A model generated the notes under the pieces. That model had not been told where the DNA came from and did not search any database. It saw only the letters and a program-made list of their open reading frames with translations. 64,000 bases of DNA from a virus, in the IMG/VR virus record IMGVR_UViG_3300017605_000635, positions 1 through 64,000 of that record; one strand, given 5' to 3'. A program made the position numbers and the translations under genes. The stretch's first letter is position 1; the number at the start of each line of letters is the position of its first letter. Positions 41,834 to 48,728 of the stretch are shown in pieces.

Positions 41834-42237
41834 TGGGCCCTCACCGCCACCACGAAGCCTCCCTTGCCGAGGCTTCGAGCGTATTTCTGCGTCCAGCACC
41901 CTCCACTCCCGATGTGCCGCTCTCGGCAGTGCTTGCAGGTGTAGAGGCTTTCAAGCGTGACGCAGAGGACGATGTCTGCGAGCGTTGCGATTTGGATGTT
42001 GCGAGGCTTGTAGCCGGAAGCCCAGCAATGGTCCCGAGGAGGGAACGGGCGGAACGGGAGCCCGGCATCCTCCGCTTCCTCCCGGGCGAAAATGTCGACA
42101 CCACCTCGGGGGCATTCCCCCGAGGTGACGCCTGCGAATCGTTTCGTTTGCAGCCACGCTCGAATAACGTTGCGGGCTCTCCGTTCCGTGATGGCGGTCC
42201 ACGCTCGTGCTTCTGGTCCGACGATTCCGAGGATCAT
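41830..42237 (-). CDS. SLOG-superfamily-like nucleotide-binding protein (135 aa)
   Basis: ATG 42237 is inside an ATGA overlap. MILGIVGPEARAWT, then SGECPRGGVDIFAREEAEDAG, then IATLADIVLCV follows the Rossmann pattern of DprA/YspA-like SLOG proteins, which bind nucleotides or nucleotide signals. A Cys/His cluster (YTCKHCRERHIGSGGCWT) is inserted near the C-terminus. Substrate unknown; SLOG proteins in phages and defence islands often handle signalling nucleotides. Confidence 0.6.
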   Translation of the reverse strand: MILGIVGPEARAWTAITERRARNVIRAWLQTKRFAGVTSGECPRGGVDIFAREEAEDAGLPFRPFPPRDHCWASGYKPRNIQIATLADIVLCVTLESLYTCKHCRERHIGSGGCWTQKYARSLGKGGFVVAVRAQ

Positions 42238-42416
42238 CGCACTACCGCCTTCTTCTGACACAGCCGGCAGGTCACGTGGGTCTTCTCGGTCGTGGCCTTT
42301 GTAAAGTCGCAAACGGTTCCGCACGCCGTCTGGTGCTTCTCCCTCGTGCGAGCCGTAGGGCTCGACCGCATCCAGCTGCGGTCGTAGACGCCGATGCTGA
42401 GGTGGGTCTTCTTCAT
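42234..42416 (-). CDS. Small zinc-finger protein (60 aa)
   Basis: ATG 42416 with GGAGGG upstream. Carries TACGTVCDF and HVTCRLCQKKA, giving two Cys pairs of a short zinc ribbon. Similar T.CG..C...VTC..C patterns recur in this cluster (for example 46089-46433). Role unknown, perhaps host takeover. Confidence 0.65.
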   Translation of the reverse strand: MKKTHLSIGVYDRSWMRSSPTARTREKHQTACGTVCDFTKATTEKTHVTCRLCQKKAVVR

Positions 42417-42598
42417 TTCACCCTCCAAACGTATCCACACGCGTTGCAGGTCTTGTAGCGGAGTTCGACGAAGACGTCATCACGCCGGGTCTTCTCGTCC
42501 ACGGTGAGTTCGTGGACCGAGGGGGAGCCGCACGACCGGCAGTTGTGGGCTCTCCGCCGATTGCGTTCGCGGAGGTTGTCGCGTTCTTCGGGGGTCAT
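42413..42598 (-). CDS. Small zinc-ribbon protein (61 aa)
   Basis: ATG 42598 with GAGGAGG upstream. CRSCGSPSVHEL and YKTCNACGYVWRVK form two C-x2-C knuckles, a compact zinc ribbon. Overlaps both neighbours by 4 nt. No further function recognised. Confidence 0.65.
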   Translation of the reverse strand: MTPEERDNLRERNRRRAHNCRSCGSPSVHELTVDEKTRRDDVFVELRYKTCNACGYVWRVK

Positions 42599-42870
42599 GA
42601 GGGTTCCTCCTCTGGGTGACAGACATCGCATTCCGGGTCGTCGCACGGTTCGATTCCGAGGGAGACCCGTTCGAACGCATCCGCGTAGAGGTCGGAGAGC
42701 GGCGTGCCATCCGCTCCGGCGCAAACCAGCTGGTGGACACCGCTCGACCGGAAGACGTATCCGGCCGGTGCGTCCACAAGCACTTCGTGTTCGAGGCGTT
42801 CTCGGTCTCGATGAACGGTGAGCGTTCCTCGAACCTTACAGACGGCAGTCACGAGGGAACCGTAAGTCAC
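42595..42870 (-). CDS. Hypothetical protein (91 aa) with C-terminal CDVCH motif
   Basis: GTG 42870 with GGAGGG upstream and GTGA overlap. Beta-rich first half (VTAVCKVRGTLTVHRDRERL) and C-terminal CDDPECDVCHPEEE, a likely metal knuckle. Unknown role. Confidence 0.65.
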   Translation of the reverse strand: MTYGSLVTAVCKVRGTLTVHRDRERLEHEVLVDAPAGYVFRSSGVHQLVCAGADGTPLSDLYADAFERVSLGIEPCDDPECDVCHPEEEPS

Positions 42871-43283
42871 TGCACCCTCCAGACCTGCCGCACGTGGACT
42901 CCCGGTTTTCGATACCGGGCCAAGGGCAGCGGATAGACCGAACGGTTGTCGCAGACCTCGACGGAGCCTCCCTCGACCCGGGCCACGACGTAGTGCCCGG
43001 TGACGAAGAGGAGGTACACGCCAGAGTAGCCAGCGCTGGCCTTCTCCGTGAGCACGTCGCGCATCGAGCGGTGGGTGGCTGTAGGAAGCTCCACGAGACC
43101 GAGACCGTGCCGGAGAATCGCAAAGCGGAGGTCGGCAGGCCGCACGCCGTAGATGGCACGCTTTCCGGTGACGACCCGGAGGGTGCGTGCCGCCTCGTCC
43201 GTGGTGATCCCGAGGAGGCACGCCATCGCGGCAGGTCCGCAGTAGCGGTTCTTGCCGATGGCCGGGTGCAGAGTGGGGGTCAT
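42867..43283 (-). CDS. Papain-like (C39-type fold) cysteine peptidase-like protein
   Basis: 138 aa from ATG 43283 with GGAG upstream. The N-terminus GKNRYCGPAAMACLLGI places Cys15 as nucleophile, and FVTGHYVVARVEGG gives His97, followed by VCDNRS (Asp112/Asn113): the Cys-His-Asx triad of papain-like or bacteriocin-processing peptidases. It could cleave a host or phage protein early in infection. Catalysis not shown. Confidence 0.65.
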   Translation of the reverse strand: MTPTLHPAIGKNRYCGPAAMACLLGITTDEAARTLRVVTGKRAIYGVRPADLRFAILRHGLGLVELPTATHRSMRDVLTEKASAGYSGVYLLFVTGHYVVARVEGGSVEVCDNRSVYPLPLARYRKPGVHVRQVWRVQ

Positions 43284-43284
43284 G

Positions 43285-43530
43285 CTACTTCTCCTCTGCC
43301 TTGATCCTGACGGTTCGGAGAACGGTCTCCAGCATCTCAACCTTCGAGGCGATGCAGGAGAACTCCGCTGCCCGGGCTCCGAGGTTGTGCCCGAGGTGGG
43401 TGGAAACGCGCTGCCCGTCGTTCGAGTCGTTCTTGAGCATCGCAATCGTGCGGTCGAGGAGGAACTTGTACGACTCGCGTTCCATCGCAATCGCGGCTTC
43501 GAGTTGCTCGATAAATTTCTGGATGTCCAT
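43285..43530 (-). CDS. Small helical protein (81 aa)
   Basis: ATG 43530 with AGGAG upstream. Entirely helical, probably a coiled coil (DIQKFIEQLEAAIAMERESY). Two cysteine/histidine positions but no clear zinc site. Unknown role. Confidence 0.6.
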   Translation of the reverse strand: MDIQKFIEQLEAAIAMERESYKFLLDRTIAMLKNDSNDGQRVSTHLGHNLGARAAEFSCIASKVEMLETVLRTVRIKAEEK

Positions 43531-43540
43531 GGCTAGGCTC

Positions 43541-43681
43541 CTATCGGGAGACGTGGGCGTGACGCCGACGGTCGTTGCGATGTTCCTCGTGGGCCGGGTG
43601 CAAGTCGCCGTGGAACGCGAGGGCCAGCTGGGCGAGGAGCACGAGAGCCTTGAAAACATCGCGTCGGAGGAGGGTCTTCAC
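43541..43681 (-). CDS. Small protein (46 aa), first gene of a leftward operon
   Basis: GTG 43681 with GGAAGGA nine bases upstream. Hydrophobic helix (FKALVLLAQLALAF) and a His/Arg-rich tail (HGDLHPAHEEHRNDRRRHAH). It follows the promoter at 43732-43760 and its leader closely resembles that of the 51539 gene. Function unknown. Confidence 0.5.
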   Translation of the reverse strand: MKTLLRRDVFKALVLLAQLALAFHGDLHPAHEEHRNDRRRHAHVSR

Positions 43682-43731
43682 GTCGTTCGTCCTTCCGTTC
43701 ATCGCGGCCGGTATTGGCGGCGACAAGGACG

Positions 43732-43760
43732 ATCATACGGCCTAGACCGGATGGAGTCAA
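43732..43760 (-). promoter_or_regulatory. Strong sigma70-type promoter, leftward
   Basis: On the minus strand TTGACT (43760-43755), 17-bp spacer, TATGAT (43737-43732): near consensus. It drives the leftward cluster 43681 to 41343. A GCCTAGAC element, close to the GTCTAGAC palindrome found at 47294 and 51591, lies within the spacer. Confidence 0.75.
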
Positions 43761-43876
43761 GCGCAAACGTGAACTTTTTGCTCCCACTTCGCAGAAAGGT
43801 TCAAAGCCCTTTATCCGCTGGGACTTACGGACTCCGCCTCCGAGGAGCCGCATAAACGCCCTAGGAATGATCCGAA

Positions 43877-43906
43877 GGGTGGGCCAGCCTAGGGGCCAGC
43901 CCACCC
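43877..43906 (-). terminator. Hairpin after the Toprim gene
   Basis: GGGTGGGC (43877-43884) pairs with 43899-43906 around a 14-nt loop. It lies downstream of the 43962 stop in the leftward direction and upstream of the next promoter, so it probably ends that transcript. The rest of 43761-43961 holds no gene. Confidence 0.5.
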
Positions 43907-43961
43907 GCCTCCGTCCACCCTCCGCCACAGGGAGGTGGCCAAAAATTCCCAGCAAATCCGT

Positions 43962-44864
43962 TTACTCCTCTGCGAGGAACCTCGAAACCTCGTGCCACCG
44001 GTCAGAGGCTATCGAGAGGTCACGCCGGTGTCCCTCCTCGACGGCAACGGCATCGTCCCACTTCGTCTCGTTCCGCAGCGATTCGATTTCGCTCCGGACG
44101 AGACCCGCTAGCACCATTGGTTCCAGCGCGTCAAGCTCCCACGACTCGTCTCCGAACTCTCGGATGTACGCCACCGCCCGGGAATCCGTCACCTTGGCCG
44201 GGTTCGGAGGCGGGTTGTACTCGTTGACTTGCGGCATGTTCAGCGCGAGTCGACGAACTTCCATCCCACCCATGAAGGTCTGCAACCGTTCGGTGATATC
44301 CCGGGTCATGTCCATCCCGCTGGGGTCGTGGTCTCCGAAGTGCAGGATGATCGGAATCTGCCGGTGATCCGCGTAACGACGGAGCCGCATCGCACCGCTC
44401 CACATCTCGGATTGCGAGGTGTAGCCTCGGCAGGAGAAGAAGGGCACGTCAAGCTCCTCGCAGACTCCCTCGATGACGCCCACCAGCGCGTCCTTCTCAA
44501 TCCAGACCTCCGGGCGGAAGGGCTGACCGTGCCACTTGTCAATCCGGAACCCAGCCGCAGCCGACCGCATGATGTCGGCCGGAGAGTCCCAGTGGGAGAC
44601 GGAGCGGAGGTTGCGCGTGCGGTCGATGATGGCGTGCCAGTCGATGAAACCGCACATCCGCCCGTCGTTGATCGCGTCTCCGAGTCGTTTGTACTCCTTG
44701 TCGGAGTTCTTGATGAGGTCTCGGGCCACGAACTGGTAGTACAACTGCCGGAGCGTCAACGTGAACCCGAGGAGCCGGTATTCGTCGATGATCTTGTTGG
44801 CAATCTGAATCGTCGCAAGACGTTCAACGCCGAGGGTCTTTTGCATGTACGAGATTTTGGGCAT
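43962..44864 (-). CDS. Toprim-domain protein, topoisomerase VI A/Spo11-like
   Basis: 300 aa from ATG 44864 (GGAGAAGG upstream). The N-terminal helical/winged part contains LTLRQLYYQFVARDL, similar to the start of Top6A-like proteins. The Toprim domain shows RPEVWIEKDALVGV (Glu123) and FGDHDPSGMDM (Asp178, Asp180), the metal-binding acid set. Phages carry such stand-alone proteins; a DNA nicking, topoisomerase-like or nuclease role is plausible. No subunit B was seen. Confidence 0.75.
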   Translation of the reverse strand: MPKISYMQKTLGVERLATIQIANKIIDEYRLLGFTLTLRQLYYQFVARDLIKNSDKEYKRLGDAINDGRMCGFIDWHAIIDRTRNLRSVSHWDSPADIMRSAAAGFRIDKWHGQPFRPEVWIEKDALVGVIEGVCEELDVPFFSCRGYTSQSEMWSGAMRLRRYADHRQIPIILHFGDHDPSGMDMTRDITERLQTFMGGMEVRRLALNMPQVNEYNPPPNPAKVTDSRAVAYIREFGDESWELDALEPMVLAGLVRSEIESLRNETKWDDAVAVEEGHRRDLSIASDRWHEVSRFLAEE

Positions 44865-45015
44865 CGTCCTTCTCCACATTCGGGCTGATGATGTAGGTGA
44901 CGGGATACGGATTCCCGCTCATGATTTCGAGGAGTCGTTGAAGACCCTCCTCGGTGACGAGGTGCAGCGCACCCCGAGGTCTCCGTGTGAGCTTGTCGAA
45001 GATTTGGACTCTCAC
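44824..45015 (-). CDS. Small hypothetical protein (63 aa)
   Basis: GTG 45015 has GAGGAGG upstream and overlaps the previous stop (GTGA). Mixed alpha/beta peptide (MRVQIFDKLTRRPRGALHLV). Its 3' end overlaps the Toprim gene by 41 nt. Not recognised. Confidence 0.6.
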   Translation of the reverse strand: MRVQIFDKLTRRPRGALHLVTEEGLQRLLEIMSGNPYPVTYIISPNVEKDDAQNLVHAKDPRR

Positions 45016-45230
45016 TTTACCTCCTCGGTCTGTCGAGCACTGAAGACCGCGCACGCTCTCCCGAGGGAAGAAGATGCGCCGGCAATCTGCACGAGATAAA
45101 CGGGTGTTGGCTCTTCGCCGTCTCCGTTGACGTCTGCGCTCGACGGCCATTGCACAACGCCCCAACCGACGACGTGTCCGACCTCGTGGCTGTAGAGGCT
45201 GCGAACTTTTGTGAGGTAAGGAAACGTCAC
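45012..45230 (-). CDS. Hypothetical protein (72 aa)
   Basis: GTG 45230 with GGAGG upstream. The text LYSHEVGHVVGWGVVQW has a HExxH-like look but reads H-E-V-G-H: a possible zinc-binding HEVGH. The rest is beta-rich. Such a short protein is unlikely to be a complete protease; role unknown. Confidence 0.6.
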   Translation of the reverse strand: MTFPYLTKVRSLYSHEVGHVVGWGVVQWPSSADVNGDGEEPTPVYLVQIAGASSSLGRACAVFSARQTEEVK

Positions 45231-45442
45231 TTCACGCCTCCGCTCTCTCCGAACATCCGCAACGGCGGCATCAGGTCGTCGGGTTCCGGGCGAATCGGTT
45301 TTGCGAGGGCTCGAAGGTTCCGGCGCACGAGGCGCATCTCCTTCTCCACGGCCTTGATCTCTCGACGGAGCCGACTGCGCTTGTTCGAGAGCCGTTGCAG
45401 CCTGCGAGCTTCGAGGATGATCATTCGTTCGTTGGTTGGCAT
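45227..45442 (-). CDS. Small basic coiled-coil protein (71 aa)
   Basis: ATG 45442 with AAGGAG upstream. Highly basic helix (EARRLQRLSNKRSRLRREIK), likely nucleic-acid associated. GTGA-type overlap with the next gene. Function unknown. Confidence 0.6.
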   Translation of the reverse strand: MPTNERMIILEARRLQRLSNKRSRLRREIKAVEKEMRLVRRNLRALAKPIRPEPDDLMPPLRMFGESGGVK

Positions 45443-45444
45443 CG

Positions 45445-45717
45445 TTAGGCTCCTTCCACCTTTGCCATTCGAATCAATTCCATTTCGATTCCGTGCGGAG
45501 TCTGCCCCCACTCGCCATACCACTGCATCAGGTCGAGGACTTCTGCGACCTGTTTCAGTCGGATCATCTCGTCTCGACGCTGCGTGCGCGTCTTGTCTTT
45601 GGGGATGCCTCCGACGGTCATCGTGCCGGGCTCCAGCGCGAACTTCGCCAGGAGCACTCCTCGACGGACAACCCGTTCGATCATGTCGTCGGGTTCCAAT
45701 CGTTTACGAGTCGCCAT
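45445..45717 (-). CDS. Hypothetical protein (90 aa)
   Basis: ATG 45717 chosen (AGGAGG at six bases); ATG 45720 is equally open. Basic and helical, with a central VGGIPKDKTRTQRRDEM. Overlaps the upstream gene by 14 nt. No motif recognised. Confidence 0.6.
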   Translation of the reverse strand: MATRKRLEPDDMIERVVRRGVLLAKFALEPGTMTVGGIPKDKTRTQRRDEMIRLKQVAEVLDLMQWYGEWGQTPHGIEMELIRMAKVEGA

Positions 45718-45892
45718 CATTCCCCTCCTCGAAGTATTCGGCCGGAGTCATCACGCACGTGCAGATTTCACGTCGACACCGGTCTGGGTTGTTGTTCCCG
45801 GAGACCTCGACGTATCCGGCTCCGTCGCACTCCTTACAGTTGGGGTCTGCCTCGGAGCGGAGGAGACGTTCGAGGATAGTGCGTTCGTTCAT
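45704..45892 (-). CDS. Small zinc-knuckle protein (62 aa)
   Basis: ATG 45892 overlaps the upstream stop (ATGA). Contains CKECDGAGYVEV and CRREICTC, half of a DnaJ-type CxxCxGxG zinc centre. Role unknown. Confidence 0.6.
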   Translation of the reverse strand: MNERTILERLLRSEADPNCKECDGAGYVEVSGNNNPDRCRREICTCVMTPAEYFEEGNDGDS

Positions 45893-46092
45893 TCGAGCCC
45901 CCATGAGGTTGTATCCGGCCAAATCTCTCGGCGTGCGACGTTCTTGCCGCTCCGCTCCCGTTCGAAAACCTTGATACCAGGACTTGTTAACGCTTCGATT
46001 TTTGCCTCGGTGAGTGCGAACTCTCGACTGGTTGTTTCAACGATTACAATTCCTCGACCGACAACCATGTAGGGCGTGATTTTGGGTTTCAT
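45889..46092 (-). CDS. Hypothetical protein (67 aa)
   Basis: ATG 46092 with GGAGG upstream. Beta-rich (ITPYMVVGRGIVIVETT) followed by a basic segment. Overlaps both neighbours. Not recognised. Confidence 0.6.
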   Translation of the reverse strand: MKPKITPYMVVGRGIVIVETTSREFALTEAKIEALTSPGIKVFERERSGKNVARREIWPDTTSWGLE

Positions 46093-46433
46093 GAGTTCCT
46101 CCGCGTGATCTCGGGAACGGGATTGATCTCAACGGCATCGTGGTCGTTGGTCGTCGAGGCGGGCAGCGCCATCCGGAGGTTTTCCGCCTCGACCCTCGTG
46201 AAAGGACCGTAGACTGCGAGGATACGTCCGGTGGCGTAGTCTGTCGTGACAACCACGTGGGTCTTGAGTTCGCGCTGCTTCGTTCGGCAGGTCGTGCACG
46301 TTACGAGGTGGCTTTTGGTCGTCGTGTGCTCCTGGGGAACGGAGCGGCCACACAACGTCGTTGGGGTGTAGCTTGGGTTGAAGAGAGCCTTGTCCTGGGG
46401 TCGAGACGGGTTCGAGTCGAAGTGGGTTTTCAT
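46089..46433 (-). CDS. Zinc-finger-like phage protein (114 aa)
   Basis: ATG 46433 with GGAGG upstream. TTLCGRSVP and LVTCTTCRTKQ form a C-x..C / C-x2-C pair; the C-terminal half (HVVVTTDYATGRILAVYGPFTRVEAENLR in shorthand) is a small alpha/beta domain with a YGPFTRVEAE pattern seen in other short phage proteins, including the 596-760 gene. Role unknown. Confidence 0.6.
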   Translation of the reverse strand: MKTHFDSNPSRPQDKALFNPSYTPTTLCGRSVPQEHTTTKSHLVTCTTCRTKQRELKTHVVVTTDYATGRILAVYGPFTRVEAENLRMALPASTTNDHDAVEINPVPEITRRNS

Positions 46434-46639
46434 GACTTCCTCCCTCGTGGAATCCAGTTCAACTTGTCGAGCCGCTTTCCGTCTTCGACCCGGAGCGGAG
46501 TGACCACGACGGTCCACTGGTTCCGGCAGGACGGTCGTGGGCAGGTTCGAGAGATGACTTGCGTTGCAGCGTCCATCGCCTCGACCTTGCGGAGGGAGGT
46601 CTCGCAGCAGGGGCAGAGAAGACGGAGACGGAGAGTCAC
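46430..46639 (-). CDS. Small zinc-ribbon protein (69 aa)
   Basis: GTG 46639 with GAGGGG upstream and a GTGA overlap with the preceding membrane peptide. LLCPCCETSLRK and RTCPRPSCRNQW provide two cysteine knuckles. Similar to transcription-factor-like ribbons; function unknown. Confidence 0.6.
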   Translation of the reverse strand: MTLRLRLLCPCCETSLRKVEAMDAATQVISRTCPRPSCRNQWTVVVTPLRVEDGKRLDKLNWIPRGRKS

Positions 46640-46725
46640 TTGCCCCTCGGAGCGAAGCTCCGGATGAACGAGACGTAGACGAGAACCTGGACCACGATGA
46701 GAGCGAGGTAAATGCCGTCCATCAT
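46636..46725 (-). CDS. Tiny membrane peptide (29 aa)
   Basis: ATG 46725 (or 46722) with GAGG upstream. MMDGIYLALIVVQVLVYVSF is a single membrane helix ending RGK. The TGA overlaps the next GTG. Likely a membrane micropeptide; no function known. Confidence 0.5.
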   Translation of the reverse strand: MMDGIYLALIVVQVLVYVSFIRSFAPRGK

Positions 46726-46862
46726 AGCACCTCTTCAATCGAGAGAATCGACCGAGACGGGTACATCCGCTTGCAGTAGACTCGGACTTGCGTCTCATCG
46801 AGGAGTGCGAGGAGGATGGTTCCGGGTCTCGGTCGACCGAATGTAACGCGGAAGAGTCTCAC
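46722..46862 (-). CDS. Hypothetical small protein (46 aa)
   Basis: GTG 46862, AGGAG eight bases upstream; GTG 46868 is also open. Short beta-rich peptide (MRLFRVTFGRPRPGTILLAL). Its 3' end overlaps the membrane peptide start by 4 nt. Not recognised. Confidence 0.45.
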   Translation of the reverse strand: MRLFRVTFGRPRPGTILLALLDETQVRVYCKRMYPSRSILSIEEVL

Positions 46863-46867
46863 AGCCA

Positions 46868-47026
46868 CTACTCCTTGTCGAGGTTCCGGTTGATCGTCGA
46901 GACCATCTTGCAGGCCAGGTAACGGCTCTGGAGGCTGACGAGAACTTCTCCGGTCTGGGCGACCTTGACTTCCCACTCGGTCGTTTCGGGGTTCTGCTTC
47001 GCGGTGACTCGGTTCGAGTTCGCCAT
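46868..47026 (-). CDS. Hypothetical small protein (52 aa)
   Basis: ATG 47026 overlaps the upstream stop (TGATG) and has GAGGAG upstream. Probable beta hairpin followed by a helix (EWEVKVAQTGEVLVSLQSRYLACKM in shorthand). No function recognised. Confidence 0.55.
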   Translation of the reverse strand: MANSNRVTAKQNPETTEWEVKVAQTGEVLVSLQSRYLACKMVSTINRNLDKE

Positions 47027-47244
47027 CACGCACACTCCTCGACTGCGCCGAGGCGGAGAGCCTTCGTCCAGTCGGACAACGGAACCCACTGGGAACCCGA
47101 TTCCTTGGCGTAGAGGCGGATGCCCCACGCCTCGGGCGATTCGGGAGAGGACTTCGGAAGGAGCCCGAGGGCCACGACTTCGACCCGCATGCCCTGCAAG
47201 CGGTAGGTTCTTCCGAGGAGGTCATCGGCGGTCAACGTCTTCAT
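47026..47244 (-). CDS. Hypothetical protein (72 aa), first gene after a leftward promoter
   Basis: ATG 47244 has no Shine-Dalgarno; the preceding bases TCTTCTC match those of the 596-760 gene. The promoter at 47253-47280 predicts a transcript starting within a few bases of the ATG, so a leaderless mRNA is likely. The product is alpha/beta (MRVEVVALGLLPKSSPESPEAWGIRLY in shorthand). Unknown function. Confidence 0.6.
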   Translation of the reverse strand: MKTLTADDLLGRTYRLQGMRVEVVALGLLPKSSPESPEAWGIRLYAKESGSQWVPLSDWTKALRLGAVEECA

Positions 47245-47252
47245 GAGAAGAG

Positions 47253-47280
47253 ATTAAATCCGGGCTGGACCTCCGGTCAA
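47253..47280 (-). promoter_or_regulatory. Sigma70-type promoter, leftward
   Basis: TTGACC (47280-47275), 16-bp spacer, TTTAAT (47258-47253) on the minus strand. A GTCTAGAC palindrome (47294-47301, within CGGTCTAGACGG 47292-47303) lies 12 bp upstream of the -35 and may be an operator. Confidence 0.6.
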
Positions 47281-47333
47281 CCAAAAACGTGCGGTCTAGA
47301 CGGTTTATTTTTGAGCCCTTTAGAATCAACCAG

Positions 47334-47744
47334 TTAGGCCTGGGCGTCAGGAGGGAGGAACTGAAGATACTCCTTCAACGGTCGAAACCTTCCAGCCCGA
47401 GGGACGGGAACTCGATATATTGCCCACCCTAGCTGGGTTAGTCGTTCGTCTCTCCGTCGATCACGTGCGGGTTCAGCCCCGATTCTATGGTAAGGACCGT
47501 CAACCTCTACGCAAATTTTCAATATCGGATGGGCGTAGTCCAGTCGATAAAAGGAACCGGCAGAATCAAATTTTACCATATATTCTGCGGTATACCCAGA
47601 GGATTCCAAACGTTTTCGGATTTCGAAGAGGATGGGATGTTCCCAAAGTTTCCGTCTCAGGACGAGAGACCTCACCGGCCTGATCACCGGTCTCCGGAGC
47701 TTCCGGGGAAGCTTGTGGAATTGAAAGAAAAGACGTTTAACCAT
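47334..47744 (-). CDS. DUF559/Vsr-like PD-(D/E)xK endonuclease-like protein (136 aa)
   Basis: The C-terminal half YRLDYAHPILKICVEVDGPYH then RDERLTQLGWAIYRVP matches the Vsr/DUF559 fold with D, E-V-D and later basic residues. Basic N-terminus. Start at ATG 47744 with GAGG upstream. Such small nucleases occur as homing-like or repair enzymes in phages. It stands alone between two operons, after the hairpin of the next unit, which suggests an independent acquisition. Confidence 0.65.
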   Translation of the reverse strand: MVKRLFFQFHKLPRKLRRPVIRPVRSLVLRRKLWEHPILFEIRKRLESSGYTAEYMVKFDSAGSFYRLDYAHPILKICVEVDGPYHRIGAEPARDRRRDERLTQLGWAIYRVPVPRAGRFRPLKEYLQFLPPDAQA

Positions 47745-47772
47745 TAGGAGCCTCTAGAACTCCACCCGCCCA

Positions 47773-47802
47773 CCGGCCCAGCCTCGGGGGTGGCTGGGCC
47801 GG
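47773..47802 (-). terminator. Strong G+C hairpin after the 47825-48673 gene
   Basis: CCGGCCCAGCC (47773-47783) and 47792-47802 are perfect reverse complements (11 bp) around an 8-nt loop. It follows the leftward stop at 47825 directly. A long T run is absent. Confidence 0.65.
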
Positions 47803-47824
47803 GGTGCGTCGCCGGGAGGAATCG

Positions 47825-48673
47825 CTACATGGCCGGAGCGCCACTCTCCTCGGGGTTGGCCGCCATCGAGTCGTCGGGCTCCTCGTCGACCCGGTTCACG
47901 ACGATGGTCTTGCCGGTCAGGGACTTTGCGAAGCTCCCGGCATACTCGTACAGCGCACGCTCCTGCAACCGGTCGAGGTCTCGGAACTTGTACACGCCGT
48001 AGGTGCCCTTGTCGTTCGAGGCGGTTGCGCTCTCGACGGTGTAGAGACGGGAGAAGATGGAACCTCGACGCGTGTTGATGAACGTCGTCAAGTCCTTGGC
48101 CGCAGCGCGCTGCTGCTTGTTCGTGGTCTTGATCGAGATGACGATGGGCTCCGGCTGACGGTCAGCGTGCAGGAGAATCGCGGCGAACTCGACGAAGACC
48201 GTGGCGAGCGGAGGAATCCACTTGCCGGTCTCTTCGTCCTTCGTGCCCTGCAACCGAGGGTCATCCGGCGGCACGTTCGAGTCGATCAGGCCACCGCCCT
48301 CGGACCTCGGACGGAACTGCACACGTGACACGCTCCGCTGCGCCGCGATGAAGTACAGCGGACCCTTGCCGTAGATTTCACCGGTGACGTCGTTGAAGAG
48401 GTCGAACATCTTCAAGTCTTCCATGAACTCCGGTTTCCCGGGAGTCATCTGGGGAGAAAGACCCTGCGCGATGGCGAGGCGGGGGAACCGCATCTCATCG
48501 CGGCTGACTCCACCCTTGCCGGTCTGGTCGTCGAGGTCCATCCAGTCGGGCGCTGCGTCTGTCGGACCCACGAGAGCGGCCGTGGACTTCTGGAGTGCGA
48601 GCCCGGTGGCCTTCTCCTCGACAATCTCCGCGTTCACGGTTTTGATCGTTGCAGGAACTTGACTCTTTGCCAT
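47825..48673 (-). CDS. Conserved phage protein (282 aa), possible DNA-metabolism accessory
   Basis: ATG 48673 with GGAGA upstream. The core DEMRFPRLAIAQGLSPQMTPGKP, MFDLFNDVTGEIYGKGPLYFIAAQRSVSRVQFR in shorthand is a recurrent phage family I cannot name precisely; it is often found near replication and recombination genes. Beta-rich middle, charged C-terminus (NPEESGAPAM). A single-strand DNA-binding role would fit but is not proven. Confidence 0.55.
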   Translation of the reverse strand: MAKSQVPATIKTVNAEIVEEKATGLALQKSTAALVGPTDAAPDWMDLDDQTGKGGVSRDEMRFPRLAIAQGLSPQMTPGKPEFMEDLKMFDLFNDVTGEIYGKGPLYFIAAQRSVSRVQFRPRSEGGGLIDSNVPPDDPRLQGTKDEETGKWIPPLATVFVEFAAILLHADRQPEPIVISIKTTNKQQRAAAKDLTTFINTRRGSIFSRLYTVESATASNDKGTYGVYKFRDLDRLQERALYEYAGSFAKSLTGKTIVVNRVDEEPDDSMAANPEESGAPAM

Positions 48674-48728
48674 CTGTGTTCTCCGATTCTTGATTCTTGA
48701 TTCTTGGTTTGGGTCGTGCTCGTTCATC

